Shown piece after piece: positions 45,196 through 54,063 of a DNA stretch of 64,000 nt. Under the pieces are notes generated by a model, which saw nothing but the letters and a program-made list of their open reading frames with translations, was not told the origin of the DNA and ran no database searches. Each line of letters opens with the position of its first letter. The first letter of the stretch is position 1. The translations under genes were made by a program, and so were the position numbers. Source of the DNA: Streptomyces atratus (GTDB lineage: Bacteria > Actinomycetota > Actinomycetes > Streptomycetales > Streptomycetaceae); contig NZ_BMRN01000001.1 in NCBI RefSeq assembly GCF_014648655.1, forward strand, positions 362,082 to 426,081, given 5' to 3'.

Positions 45196-46857
45196 TCACG
45201 TGCCGGTTGCCGAACCAAGAGTCAAAGAGATGGACAGGTCTTTACCACCACGGGTCAGACCGAGGTCCAGACGGTCGCCGGGACGGTGTGCGCGGATCTT
45301 CACGATCAGCTCCTCGCCGCTGTGCACCCGCCTGCCGTCGACCTCGGTGATGACGTCCCCCGGCTTGATCCCGGCCTTGGCACCGGGCCCGCCGGGCGTC
45401 ACCGCGGGCTTGTCCGCCGCACCCTTCGTACCGACCTTGGCGCCGTCCCCCGTGTACTTCATGTCCAGGGTTACGCCGATCACCGGGTGAGTGGCCTTCC
45501 CCGTGTTGATCAGTTCCTCGGCGACCCGCTTGCCCTGGTTGATCGGGATGGCGAAGCCGAGACCGATGGACCCTGCCTGCCCGCCCTCGGTGCTCGAACC
45601 GCTGTCGGCAGCACGGATGGCGCTGTTGATGCCTATGACATGGGCGTCGGTGTCGACGAGCGGACCGCCGGAGTTGCCCGGGTTGATCGGGGCATCGGTC
45701 TGCAGCGCGTCGACGTAACTGATGTCGCTGCCGTCGCCCTTCTCGCCGCCCGCGGTGATCGGCCGGTCCTTGGCGCTGATGATGCCGGAGGTCACGGTGT
45801 TGGACAGGTCGAAGGGTGCGCCGATGGCCACCACGGGGTCGCCGACCTGCACATTGTCGGAGTTGCCCAGCGGCAGCGGCTTGAGACCGGAGACGCCGGT
45901 GACCTTGACCACGGCCAGGTCGTAGCCGCTGTCCTTGCCGACGACTTCGGCGCGCGCGGTCTCGCCGCCGCTGAACGTCACAGTGATCTCGCCGGAGGAC
46001 CCGGCCGGGGCGACGACATGGTTGTTGGTGAGGATATGGCCTGATTTGTCGAGAACGAAGCCGGTGCCTGTGCCGGATTCGGTGGTGCCGCTGACATGGA
46101 GAGTGACCACGCTGGGCAGGGCGCTGGAGGCGATCCCCGCGACGCTGTCGGGGGCGCGGCCGCCGCTGTTGTGGCCGGTCTGCGGAAGCTCGACCTGGGT
46201 GAGGCCGCCGTTGCGCTCGATGTAGGCGCCGATGCCGCCGCCGATGCCGCCCGCCACCAGTGCGAGCAGCACCGCACCGACGAGGAGGGAGCCACGGCGG
46301 TTCTTCTTGCGGCCGCCGTCGGCCCCGAGCGGCGGGCCCGGGTTGGTCAGCGGCTGCCGGGGCGCACCCCAGGGGTCGTACTGGAGCCAATGCGTCGGCT
46401 GCGACTGCGGCTGCTGAGGCGGGGGCGTGAGGCCGGGGGCGGGTGAGGTGGGGATGCCGGCGCCGTTCGTACCCGCGTACTGCGGGGGTACGGGGGTGCC
46501 GTGTGCCGGGGTCGGGACCGGCCGCTGTACGGGTGGTGCGGGCGCCCAGGGGCCGGGTCCGCCGTACGGCGGGGTGCTGTACTGATCGGGCTCGTGAAGA
46601 GGCGCCACGGGCTGCGTGGCCACTACGGACGCCACGGGCTCGGGTGCGGGCGGGTATGACACCGTCTCGGGTGCCGACGGCTGAGGGGGCACCTCGGCTG
46701 CGTGTGCTTCCGTCACGCCCGTCGCGCCAGTCACATCGACCGTGGGCGCCGTGTCCTGGACGGGGGTCGGCTCGTCCGGCGCGGTGCGGGTGGTACCTCC
46801 CGCCGTGGGCCGACTCCACCACTTCGCCTTCGGCCCGGTGGACTTCCCGTCTTCCAT
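45196..46857 (-). CDS. HtrA/DegP-type membrane-anchored serine protease with PDZ domain
   Basis: 553 residues. A long Pro/Thr/Gln-rich cytosolic N-terminus (about 1-180), one membrane helix (about 185-209), then a trypsin-like protease with His in TNNHVV, Asp in DLAVVKV and Ser about 396 in GNSGGPL, and a C-terminal PDZ domain (VTPGGPGAKAGIKPGDVI). It degrades misfolded envelope proteins. In mycobacteria the equivalent HtrA lies downstream of sigE-rseA and is under SigE control; the same order is kept here. Confidence 0.93.
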   Translation of the reverse strand: MEDGKSTGPKAKWWSRPTAGGTTRTAPDEPTPVQDTAPTVDVTGATGVTEAHAAEVPPQPSAPETVSYPPAPEPVASVVATQPVAPLHEPDQYSTPPYGGPGPWAPAPPVQRPVPTPAHGTPVPPQYAGTNGAGIPTSPAPGLTPPPQQPQSQPTHWLQYDPWGAPRQPLTNPGPPLGADGGRKKNRRGSLLVGAVLLALVAGGIGGGIGAYIERNGGLTQVELPQTGHNSGGRAPDSVAGIASSALPSVVTLHVSGTTESGTGTGFVLDKSGHILTNNHVVAPAGSSGEITVTFSGGETARAEVVGKDSGYDLAVVKVTGVSGLKPLPLGNSDNVQVGDPVVAIGAPFDLSNTVTSGIISAKDRPITAGGEKGDGSDISYVDALQTDAPINPGNSGGPLVDTDAHVIGINSAIRAADSGSSTEGGQAGSIGLGFAIPINQGKRVAEELINTGKATHPVIGVTLDMKYTGDGAKVGTKGAADKPAVTPGGPGAKAGIKPGDVITEVDGRRVHSGEELIVKIRAHRPGDRLDLGLTRGGKDLSISLTLGSATGT

Positions 46858-46967
46858 GCTCTCCCCGCAACTGCCGCGTCTGGCCTCTGCACGCCCCGGC
46901 AGGGGCGTCCGTCCCGGAATTCCTCCCGGAATTCAACCAGGTTTGCGAATGTCTGCGCAGACCCCGG

Positions 46968-47978
46968 TCAGCGCCGGGAGGAAAGCGGCAGATCGCGATC
47001 GGCGGGGGTGGGGAGGGCCGAGGCCGACGGCGGCGTCCAGGACGGCGGCGCGGAGGGCTCCGGGGGCTGTGAGGCCGGTCGTCCGAACACCTGGGCGAAG
47101 AGCGGGGTGGTGCCGGTCGGGCGTATCAGCGGTGGCGCGGACACATTGGTCAGAACCTGAACGGCGAAGGTGTTCTCCACGAGACTTCCCGTGGAGAGCA
47201 GCGCGGGAGCGGTGGAAGGCACCGCTGGTGTGGCCTCCGGCAGGGGCGGTGGGGCAGCGGCCGTGGTCGAGCGGTCGCCCGCCTCCGTAGCGGCAAGGGT
47301 GCCCTGGCTGCCACCGCCGCGGCGGCTCACCGAACTGCCGCTCTCACTGCGGGACGCGGTGTCGAGCGGGTTCACCGTGTTTCCGGCGCCCGCGGCCCGG
47401 GCCGGGGAGCTGGGGCCCGCCCCCGTAGGCAGGGCACCGCCCAGGGCGATGGCCGCCAGCGATACGGCGCTGGCCGCTGCGAAGGCGAACCTCCGGCCGC
47501 GCCACGGCGAGCGGTCTCCCTCACGGCCGACCTCATGGATCCGGAACCCCGAGCGGGAGGAGCCACCCGGAAGTACGGCGGTCGAGCCGTGCGGGGCCGG
47601 GAGGAAGCCAAAACTCCCCAGTGGCGAATTCCCCGGCGAATCCGTGCGGCTGCCGGACGGCTGAATCACGGGAAAGTGCCCGTCGGCGAAACGCCCGGAG
47701 CCGCCGAATGGTTTCCCCCGGTCGTCGTCGTCACCCCCCGGTCCCCCGGGAAGCCCCTGCAGCCGGGCGAGGAACCCCTCGGACGGCGAAGGCGGGGCCG
47801 ACTGCGCGAAGACACTCTTCAGGCGCCGCTGGGCGGCAGCCTCGGCCTTGCACTTGGCGCAGGTCGCGAGGTGGGCGAGCACCCGCTCTCGGGCGTCGTG
47901 TTTCAGCTCACCGTCGACAAGCGCGGCGAGCCGGTCCCCCAGGTGTTGTTCCGCGGGGGTCGGAACTGTGCCACTCAC
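46968..47978 (-). CDS. rseA: Anti-sigma factor RseA-like with zinc (ZAS) domain
   Basis: 336 residues. The N-terminal zinc-binding anti-sigma domain shows H36-x3-C40-x2-C43 (HLATCAKC). A membrane helix at about 164-183 and a large Pro/Ser/Thr-rich outer domain follow, so it can transduce envelope signals. It sequesters the ECF sigma factor encoded just upstream. The GTG start overlaps the sigma stop (GTGA), giving equal synthesis of the pair. Confidence 0.92.
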   Translation of the reverse strand: MSGTVPTPAEQHLGDRLAALVDGELKHDARERVLAHLATCAKCKAEAAAQRRLKSVFAQSAPPSPSEGFLARLQGLPGGPGGDDDDRGKPFGGSGRFADGHFPVIQPSGSRTDSPGNSPLGSFGFLPAPHGSTAVLPGGSSRSGFRIHEVGREGDRSPWRGRRFAFAAASAVSLAAIALGGALPTGAGPSSPARAAGAGNTVNPLDTASRSESGSSVSRRGGGSQGTLAATEAGDRSTTAAAPPPLPEATPAVPSTAPALLSTGSLVENTFAVQVLTNVSAPPLIRPTGTTPLFAQVFGRPASQPPEPSAPPSWTPPSASALPTPADRDLPLSSRR

Positions 47979-48736
47979 GCCGTTCCGCCCTCCCCTGCCA
48001 GGATCGCGCCCGCCAGCGAGCGCTGCTCGGCACGGGCCTCGGGCGAACGGTGCTGCAGCGCCTTGCGCAGATGCGAGCGACCGCGGTGGATACGGCTGCG
48101 CACCGTACCGAGCTTCACGCCCAGCGTCGCGGCGATCTCCTCATACGAGAGGCCCTCGATGTCACAGAGCACGACAGCGGCACGGAATTCGGGCGCAAGG
48201 GTGTCCAGCGCCTGCTGCACATCCGCGTCGAAGTGGGTGTCGTTGAAGACCTGCTGCGGGGACGGTTCACGGCTCGGCAGCCGCTCGGCGGCGTCGTCGC
48301 CGAGGGAGTCGAAGCGGATCCGCTGCTTACGACGGACCATGTCCAGGAACAGGTTGGTCGTAATGCGGTGCAGCCAGCCCTCGAAGGTGCCCGGCGTATA
48401 GGTCGACAGCGACCGGAACACGCGCACGAAGACCTCCTGTGTGAGGTCCTCCGCATCGTGCTGGTTGCCCGTCAGCCGGTAGGCAAGGCGATAGACACGG
48501 CCGCTGTGCGTGCTGACGATCTCTTCCCATGAGGGCGGCGTCCACGCCTGGGAGTCCGCATCTGAGGCGAAGGTCGCGGTCGGTGCGGATTCGTTGGAAG
48601 AACGGTCAGCGATGTTGGTCACGGATTTCGGCTCACCCGCCGACCTGAGGAAGCGCCGCAGCACTCCTCTCCGATCCACAGGCGCAGCCGCACCTCCCCT
48701 ATCGGCTCTGGTGGTGTCCAGTGGAGCCCCTACCAT
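47975..48736 (-). CDS. sigE: ECF RNA polymerase sigma factor, SigE-type
   Basis: About 253 residues with an N-terminal extension of some 70 residues. Sigma region 2 is [21 protein letters not shown] with [19 protein letters not shown]. Region 4 is [34 protein letters not shown], described by its key blocks. The divergent O-methyltransferase and downstream rseA-htrA-tatB match Rv1220c-Rv1224, where SigE controls the envelope and stress response. ATG at 48736 is used; the frame is open to 48916 with other possible starts. An ECF-type promoter lies upstream. Confidence 0.93.
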   Translation of the reverse strand: MVGAPLDTTRADRGGAAAPVDRRGVLRRFLRSAGEPKSVTNIADRSSNESAPTATFASDADSQAWTPPSWEEIVSTHSGRVYRLAYRLTGNQHDAEDLTQEVFVRVFRSLSTYTPGTFEGWLHRITTNLFLDMVRRKQRIRFDSLGDDAAERLPSREPSPQQVFNDTHFDADVQQALDTLAPEFRAAVVLCDIEGLSYEEIAATLGVKLGTVRSRIHRGRSHLRKALQHRSPEARAEQRSLAGAILAGEGGTA

Positions 48737-48868
48737 AGCGACCTCGCCCGTTAGCTCCGGATAAGCCTTTTTCCTGCTGGGGCCGGGGATCACCCCGGGA
48801 AACGCCGGCCCGTGTCTCCCGGACCCGATCTGCGGGCCGGTTCCACGGGCTTTCCCCTGCCCTCGCAT

Positions 48869-48894
48869 AACGCCCGGTCCCATCTGCGGGTTCC
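48869..48894 (-). promoter_or_regulatory. Candidate autoregulatory ECF (SigE-type) promoter
   Basis: Minus strand GGAAC (48894-48890), 17-base spacer, CGTT (48872-48869), close to the GGAAC-n16/17-CGTT consensus of mycobacterial SigE-type promoters. It lies 132 bases before the sigE start, consistent with autoregulation. It also overlaps the 5' side of the divergent methyltransferase gene. Confidence 0.5.
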
Positions 48895-48897
48895 CGG

Positions 48898-49584
48898 GTG
48901 CAGCGGATACAGTCACCGTTGCGCCAACTACGGGGACAGGAGAGGGTCATTACCGCCAACCGGCAGACGAGCTGGGCGTTCGCCGACGCCTTTGTCGCCG
49001 AGGACGAAGCATTGCGCTGGGCCCGGGACCGGGCTCGGGAGGCAGGGCTCCGCTCGGTGTCGCCAGGTACCGGCGCCGCGCTGCGCTTGCTCGCTGCCAC
49101 GACGGACGCCAAAGCGGTGGCCGAGATCGGCACCGGGACCGGCGTGTCCGGACTCTATCTGCTGCACGGCATGCGGCCCGACGGGGTGCTGACCACGGTC
49201 GACCCGGAGCCCGAGCGCCAGCAGTTCGCCCGTGCGGCGTTCCGGGCAGCGGGGTTCGCCGCCAATCGGGCCCGCTTCATTCCCGGCCGCGCCCTGGACG
49301 TACTGCCGCGGCTCGCGGACGGCGGATACGACCTGGTGTTCTGCGACGGCGACCGGCTGGAGAGCCTGGACTGTCTCGCTGAATCGTTGCGCCTGCTGCG
49401 ACCTGGTGGCCTGGTCTGCTTCGAGGGTGTCTTCGCGGACGGCCGTACGGTCGACTCGGCGGCGCAGCCCGCGGAGGTGCTGCGACTGCGGGAGCTGCTG
49501 CGTGCGGTGCGGGAGAGCCAGGAGCTGATGGCGACGTTGCTGCCGGTGGGCGACGGGTTGCTGTGCGCGGTGCGACGGGGCTGA
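48898..49584 (+). CDS. SAM-dependent O-methyltransferase (Rv1220c-like)
   Basis: A class I methyltransferase of the CCoAOMT-like group. SAM loop [15 protein letters not shown], acidic loop [14 protein letters not shown], metal/catalytic region [14 protein letters not shown] and [12 protein letters not shown]. The 228-residue frame opens at GTG 48898, but the first family-conserved residues are [14 protein letters not shown]. An ATT at 48949 directly before them has AGGAGAGG at ideal distance, so an ATT start giving about 211 residues is possible. The substrate is unknown. Divergent to sigE, as in mycobacteria. Confidence 0.88.
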   Translation: MQRIQSPLRQLRGQERVITANRQTSWAFADAFVAEDEALRWARDRAREAGLRSVSPGTGAALRLLAATTDAKAVAEIGTGTGVSGLYLLHGMRPDGVLTTVDPEPERQQFARAAFRAAGFAANRARFIPGRALDVLPRLADGGYDLVFCDGDRLESLDCLAESLRLLRPGGLVCFEGVFADGRTVDSAAQPAEVLRLRELLRAVRESQELMATLLPVGDGLLCAVRRG

Positions 49585-49700
49585 GGGGCGCGGTGCGGCG
49601 GGGCTGAGGGGCCGGCGGGGTTCTTGCCCCGTGTCCCCGTACCTGGAGCAGCCGGGTTTACTCAATCGCCGGACGGGCTTGATTCCGTTGAGTGTGAACG

Positions 49701-49741
49701 CATCACTGCCCCGGCACGGACACCGTGCCGGGGCAGTGATG
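49701..49741. terminator. Bidirectional terminator
   Basis: Perfect 19-bp stem (49701-49719 with 49723-49741) with a 3-base loop, between the methyltransferase and DUF3117 genes. Confidence 0.92.
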
Positions 49742-49759
49742 AAGTGTGGGCGCCTCTGC

Positions 49760-49927
49760 TCAGCCGACGACCTTCTTGAGGGCATCGCCGAGTGCATCGG
49801 CCTCATCCGGAGTCAGCTCCACAACAAGCCGACCGCCGCCTTCGAGCGGAACGCGCATGACGATGCCCCGCCCCTCCTTTGTCACCTCGAGCGGGCCGTC
49901 GCCCGTCCGCGGCTTCATGGCCGCCAT
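49760..49927 (-). CDS. DUF3117 family small protein
   Basis: 55 residues: MAAMKPRTGDGPLEVTKEG start, GIVMRVPLEGGG, then VVELTPDEADALGDALKKV at the end. It is a widespread actinobacterial family of unknown function. The ATG at 49927 has AAGGGGA upstream. It ends 19 bases before the terminator it shares with the methyltransferase gene. Confidence 0.9.
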   Translation of the reverse strand: MAAMKPRTGDGPLEVTKEGRGIVMRVPLEGGGRLVVELTPDEADALGDALKKVVG

Positions 49928-50240
49928 GCTCGTTCCCCTTCCTGAAACCAGCTCATCACAACCGGCGGCCCCATGACAGGCGCTGTGTCACCGGCATCGA
50001 ACACATTGCTTCCAGGCCATTATCCCGCATCACAGACCCCAATGACCAACATCGGTCGGCATCGCTTGCGCAACGCGCTCTCTCAAAACCACCCAATTCG
50101 GCGATCCAGCTGCGATACTCCGTCCCCTTCACCGCTCCATCGGGGCGCAATTGTTAGACGCAGGTCACATGTTCGCTCCCGCCCGAGTCGGCCATGCTTG
50201 CCTGGACAGGCATTGCCCGAGGTGCAGAAGGGACAGCGAA
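49928..50240. other. Intergenic region between DUF3117 and enoyl-CoA hydratase genes
   Basis: 313 bases between divergent genes. Less GC-rich than its flanks, with an AT-leaning patch near 50085-50100 and GCAATTGTTAGAC near 50147-50158 that may be the hydratase promoter. I see no further gene or strong hairpin. Confidence 0.35.
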
Positions 50241-51053
50241 ATGGCCGACCAGATGGCGGACAGCGTGCTCTACGAAGTGAGCGACGGACTCGCGACGATC
50301 ACGATCAACCGTCCCGGCGCGATGAACGCCATGAACACCGCGGCCAAGGTGGCGCTCCGTGACGCGCTGAAGTCCGCGGCGGCCGACACGGCCGTACGGG
50401 CCGTTCTGCTCACCGCGACCGGGCGCGCCTTCTGCGTCGGCCAGGATCTGAAGGAACACGTCGGCAAGCTCGACGAGGCCCGTGAGTCCGGCAGCGGCAA
50501 CGCGCTGAGCACCGTGCGGGAACACTACAACCCGATCGTGCGGGCCATCACCGAGATGCCCAAGCCGGTCGTCGCCGGGGTCAACGGTGTCGCCGCCGGT
50601 GCCGGTTTCGGGTTCGCGCTCGCCTGCGACTACCGGGTGGTCGCCGACACCGCCTCGTTCAACACCTCGTTCGCCGGGGTCGCCCTCACCGCCGACTCGG
50701 GCGTCTCCTGGACGCTGCCCCGCCTGATCGGGCAGAGCCGCGCCGCCGACCTGCTGCTCTTCCCGCGTTCGATCTCCGCGCAGGACGCCCATGAGCTGGG
50801 CATCGTGAACAAGCTGGTGCCCGCCGCCGACGTGGCTGCGGAGGCCGCCGCCGTGGCCCGCACCCTGGCGTCCGGTCCCACGGTGGCGTACGCGGCGCTG
50901 AAGGAGTCCCTGGCCTACGGTGCCGGTCACACGCTGAGCGAGGCGCTGGAGAAGGAGGACGAGCTCCAGACAAAGGCGGGCGCGTCCGAGGACCACTCGA
51001 TCGCGGTGCAGGCGTTCCTCAACAAGGAGAAGCCGAAGTACCTCGGCCGGTAG
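50241..51053 (+). CDS. Enoyl-CoA hydratase/isomerase family protein (PaaG-like)
   Basis: A 270-residue crotonase. It shows ATITINRPGAMNAMN, the CoA/oxyanion region GRAFCVGQDLKEH, second oxyanion loop VAGVNGVAAGAGFGFALACDY, and SFAGVALTADSGVSWTLPRLIG. The Asp in TADSG suits isomerase-type (PaaG/PaaB) members. ATG at 50241 has AAGGGAC upstream; the open frame to 50151 is unsupported. It acts on a CoA thioester in fatty-acid or aromatic catabolism. Confidence 0.92.
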   Translation: MADQMADSVLYEVSDGLATITINRPGAMNAMNTAAKVALRDALKSAAADTAVRAVLLTATGRAFCVGQDLKEHVGKLDEARESGSGNALSTVREHYNPIVRAITEMPKPVVAGVNGVAAGAGFGFALACDYRVVADTASFNTSFAGVALTADSGVSWTLPRLIGQSRAADLLLFPRSISAQDAHELGIVNKLVPAADVAAEAAAVARTLASGPTVAYAALKESLAYGAGHTLSEALEKEDELQTKAGASEDHSIAVQAFLNKEKPKYLGR

Positions 51054-51056
51054 CCG

Positions 51057-51078
51057 CCGGGGCGGGTCTACGCCCCGG
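51057..51078. terminator. Short terminator overlapping the tag 3' end
   Basis: 8-bp stem CCGGGGCG/CGCCCCGG with a 6-base loop, between convergent genes, including the stop codon of the glycosylase gene. Confidence 0.6.
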
Positions 51079-51655
51079 TGCCGCGCGCCACGCAGTCGGC
51101 CAGGTGGTCGTCGACCAGGCCGCAGGCCTGCATCAGGGCGTAGGCCGTCGTGGGTCCGACAAAGCGCAGACCGCGCTTCTTGAGGTCCTTGGCCAGCGCC
51201 GTGGACTCCGGGGTGACCGCGGGAACGTCGCCGACGGTGCGCGGGGCCGGGCGGCCGGCCGGGTCGGGGGCGTAGGACCAGATCAGCTCGTCCAGCTCGC
51301 CGGCGCGCCAGTCGGCCAGCACCTTGGCGTTGGCGAGGGTCGCGTCGATCTTCGCCCGGTTGCGGATGATGCCGGCGTCGGCGAGGAGGCGCTCCTTGTC
51401 GGCGTCGGTGAAATCCGCCACCGCGGGGATCTTGAACCCGGCGAAGGCGGAACGGAAGCCCTCCCGTCGGCGCAGGATCGTCAGCCAGGAAAGGCCGGAC
51501 TGGAAGGCCTCCAGGCAGAGCCGTTCGAAGAGGGCGTCGTCGCCGTGGACGGGGCGGCCCCATTCGGTGTCGTGGTACGTGAGGTAGTCCTCGGTGGAGA
51601 GCCCCCACGGGCAGCGCAGACCGCCGTCCGGGGCCGCTTCTGCGCCGCCGCTCAT
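51068..51655 (-). CDS. tag: DNA-3-methyladenine glycosylase I
   Basis: 195 residues. It begins with the Tag family opening RCPWGLSTEDYLTYHDTEWGRP, described by its CPW and YHDxEWG core. LEAFQSGLSWLTIL and a C-terminal HxxC-like zinc region (YALMQACGLVDDHLADC) follow. It removes 3-methyladenine from alkylated DNA. The ATG overlaps the stop of the DivIVA-like gene (ATGA), so expression is coupled. Confidence 0.95.
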   Translation of the reverse strand: MSGGAEAAPDGGLRCPWGLSTEDYLTYHDTEWGRPVHGDDALFERLCLEAFQSGLSWLTILRRREGFRSAFAGFKIPAVADFTDADKERLLADAGIIRNRAKIDATLANAKVLADWRAGELDELIWSYAPDPAGRPAPRTVGDVPAVTPESTALAKDLKKRGLRFVGPTTAYALMQACGLVDDHLADCVARGTGA

Positions 51656-52119
51656 CGCTGGGGGTCCTCTCCGGGGCGCTCTGTCCGCTGCGGGTCCTGC
51701 TGGTCTTCCTGTCGGGGCGCCTCCCACGGCGCTCTCGGACGGTCCTGCGGCCGCTCCCGCGTCAGCTGCGGCCGGTCCTGCGGCCGCTTGAGGAGATCGG
51801 GGCCACCGACCGCGGTCGCCTGCGCGCCGGCCAGCGCCGACTGCAGTTCCGCGATCCGCGCGTCCCGCTCGGCGAGCTCGGCGCCGAGCCGGCCGAGTGC
51901 CTCGTCGACATCCGTCATGCGGTAGCCGCGTACGGCCACCGGCAGCCGCAGCGCCTCGACATCCGCTCGGCCGACCGGACGCGTCGTGGGCAGCGGGTCG
52001 GTCAGCTGCTCGGGCGCCACGTCCTGCAGGACGGCGCTCCTCCCTCCGCCGACCACCGCGAGGGTGACCGCGGCCACGACCACCACCATCGCCAGCAGCA
52101 AGAACCAGAACACGCGCAT
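51652..52119 (-). CDS. Small membrane protein with DivIVA-like segment
   Basis: 155 residues: one N-terminal membrane helix (VFWFLLLAMVVVVAAVTLAVV), then a DivIVA-like motif LPVAVRGYRMTDVDEALGRL and a short coiled coil (ELAERDARIAELQSAL), ending in a Pro/Gln/Arg-rich tail. DivIVA-type proteins localise to poles and septa. It corresponds by position to Rv1209. Coupled to tag. Divergent from the folP2-like gene. Confidence 0.85.
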   Translation of the reverse strand: MRVFWFLLLAMVVVVAAVTLAVVGGGRSAVLQDVAPEQLTDPLPTTRPVGRADVEALRLPVAVRGYRMTDVDEALGRLGAELAERDARIAELQSALAGAQATAVGGPDLLKRPQDRPQLTRERPQDRPRAPWEAPRQEDQQDPQRTERPGEDPQR

Positions 52120-52223
52120 CTCCCCGGGAGCGGAAACCTGTCCGGGTCCGATCGTGCCATGCGGCGGTGACAGTTAGGGTCGCAGGCGACCCACCGGGCG
52201 ATCTACCAGAGGAGAGACACGGG

Positions 52224-53096
52224 ATGCGAAGCGGTGCGCTCAGGCTGGGGCGGCGTGAATTCGGTGCGCACGAGCCGGTGATCATGGCGATCGTGAACCG
52301 CACCCCGGACTCCTTCTACGACCAGGGCGCGACATTCCGGGACGAGCCGGCGCTGGCCCGGGTCGAGCAGGCGATCGCGGACGGCGCGGCGATCGTCGAC
52401 ATCGGGGGTGTGAAGGCGGGCCCCGGTGAAGAGGTGAGCGCCGAGGAAGAGGCCCGTCGCACGGTGGGGTTCGTCGCCGAGGTGCGGCGCCGCCACCCGG
52501 ATGTGGTGATCAGCGTCGACACCTGGCGCCACGATGTCGGCGAGGCGGTCTGCGAGGCCGGTGCGGATGTACTGAACGACGCGTGGGGCGGCGTCGACCC
52601 GAAGCTCGCAGAGGTCGCCGCGCGGTACGGCGCCGGTCTGGTGTGTACGCACGCGGGCGGCGCCGAGCCGCGGACCCGGCCGCACCGGATCGCGTACGAC
52701 GACGTGATGGCGGACATCCTGCGGGTGACGCTGGGGCTGGCCGAGCGGGCGGTCGGACTCGGGGTGCGGCCGGACGGGATCATGATCGACCCCGGTCATG
52801 ACTTCGGGAAGAACACCCGGCATTCGCTGGAGGCGACGCGTCGGCTCGGCGAGATGGCGGAGACCGGCTGGCCGGTCCTCGTATCGCTGTCCAACAAGGA
52901 CTTCGTCGGGGAGACGCTCGACCGGCCGGTGAAGGAACGGGTGATCGGGACGCTGGCGACGACGGCCGTGTCCGCGTGGCTGGGGGCGCAGGTGTACCGG
53001 GTGCACGAGGTGGCGGAGACGCGGCAGGTGCTGGACATGGTGGCGTCCATCGCGGGGCACCGGGAGCCTGCCGTGGCGCGGAGGGGGCTGGCGTAG
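52224..53096 (+). CDS. folP2: Dihydropteroate synthase paralogue, FolP2-like
   Basis: 290 residues with a DHPS TIM barrel. The opening IMAIVNRTPDSFYDQG, SVDTWRHDV, ICTHA-type region, MIDPGHDFGKN and LVSLSNKDFVGE are recognisable. The loop that is GGESTRPG in folate-making enzymes reads GGVKAGPG, removing the Ser-Thr-Arg that contacts the substrate region for p-aminobenzoate and sulfonamides. Mycobacterial FolP2, its apparent orthologue (Rv1207), has been reported to lack DHPS activity, so a different role is likely. ATG at 52224 has GAGGAGAG upstream. Confidence 0.87.
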   Translation: MRSGALRLGRREFGAHEPVIMAIVNRTPDSFYDQGATFRDEPALARVEQAIADGAAIVDIGGVKAGPGEEVSAEEEARRTVGFVAEVRRRHPDVVISVDTWRHDVGEAVCEAGADVLNDAWGGVDPKLAEVAARYGAGLVCTHAGGAEPRTRPHRIAYDDVMADILRVTLGLAERAVGLGVRPDGIMIDPGHDFGKNTRHSLEATRRLGEMAETGWPVLVSLSNKDFVGETLDRPVKERVIGTLATTAVSAWLGAQVYRVHEVAETRQVLDMVASIAGHREPAVARRGLA

Positions 53097-53226
53097 CCGG
53101 AGCGCGAGGTGGCGGGGAGGGCGGGGCGCCCAGGGGCGGGCCCTGTCCCCTGCCCCCCTGCCCGCCCCTTCCCGGAACCGGGGCTCTGTCCCGGTCCCCG
53201 CCCCTCGATCGCCGAAGGGGACCGAT

Positions 53227-53976
53227 CTACCGGCCGACCTCCTTCGTCACGAGGTCGACCGCCTCGTCCACGTCGTCCGTGACGTGGAACAGCAGCAGGT
53301 CGTGCTCGGACGCCTTGCCCTGCGCCACCACCGTGTCCCGCAGCCAGTCCACGAGCCCGCTCCAGTACGCGGTGCCGAACAGCACGATCGGGAAGCGGGT
53401 GACCTTGCCCGTCTGGACGAGGGTGAGGGCCTCGAAGAGCTCGTCCAGGGTGCCGAGTCCGCCGGGCAGAACGACGAATCCCTGGGCATACTTCACGAAC
53501 ATCGTTTTTCGGACGAAGAAGTAGCGGAAGTTCACGCCGATATCGACGTGCGGGTTGAGGCCGGACTCGAAGGGCAGCTCGATGCCGAGGCCGACCGAGA
53601 CGCCCTTCGCCTCCCGCGCCCCCTTGTTCGCCGCTTCCATGGCTCCGGGGCCGCCTCCGGTGATCACCGCGAAGCCGGCCTCGACCAGGGCCTTGCCGAT
53701 CCTTACGCCCGCCTCGTAGTCCGGCCCGCCGGCCGGGGTGCGGGCCGAGCCGAAGACGCTGATGGCGCTCGGCAGCTCGGCGAGGGCTCCGAATCCTTCG
53801 ACGAACTCCGACTGGATGCGCATCACCCGCCATGGGTCGGTGTGCACCCACTCGGAGTCGCCCTCGGTGTCCAGCAGCCGCTGATCGGTGGTGCCGGGCT
53901 GTACCTGGTCCCTGCGGCGCAGTACCGGGCCCTGCCGCTGTTCCTCGGGGACGTGCGCTCCCTCGGGGTTGCCCAT
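53227..53976 (-). CDS. LOG family (TIGR00730) Rossmann protein, cytokinin riboside 5'-monophosphate phosphoribohydrolase-like
   Basis: 249 residues. LOG motifs are ITGGGPGAMEAANKGA and VVLPGGLGTLDELFEAL, the GGGxGxM and PGGxGTxxE pair that forms the active site. The family hydrolyses N6-modified AMP to the free base. The N-terminal 80 residues are hydrophilic. ATG at 53976 has GGAGGGAG upstream; the frame is open to 54009. Corresponds by position to Rv1205. Tail-to-tail with folP2 across a repeat-like gap. Confidence 0.92.
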   Translation of the reverse strand: MGNPEGAHVPEEQRQGPVLRRRDQVQPGTTDQRLLDTEGDSEWVHTDPWRVMRIQSEFVEGFGALAELPSAISVFGSARTPAGGPDYEAGVRIGKALVEAGFAVITGGGPGAMEAANKGAREAKGVSVGLGIELPFESGLNPHVDIGVNFRYFFVRKTMFVKYAQGFVVLPGGLGTLDELFEALTLVQTGKVTRFPIVLFGTAYWSGLVDWLRDTVVAQGKASEHDLLLFHVTDDVDEAVDLVTKEVGR

Positions 53977-54063
53977 GACCTGCTCCCTCCGACGACGATC
54001 GATGACCATCTGTGTCAGGTCAGGGTAATTCGACGGAGGTTACGGACAGGGGAATGCCGTGGG

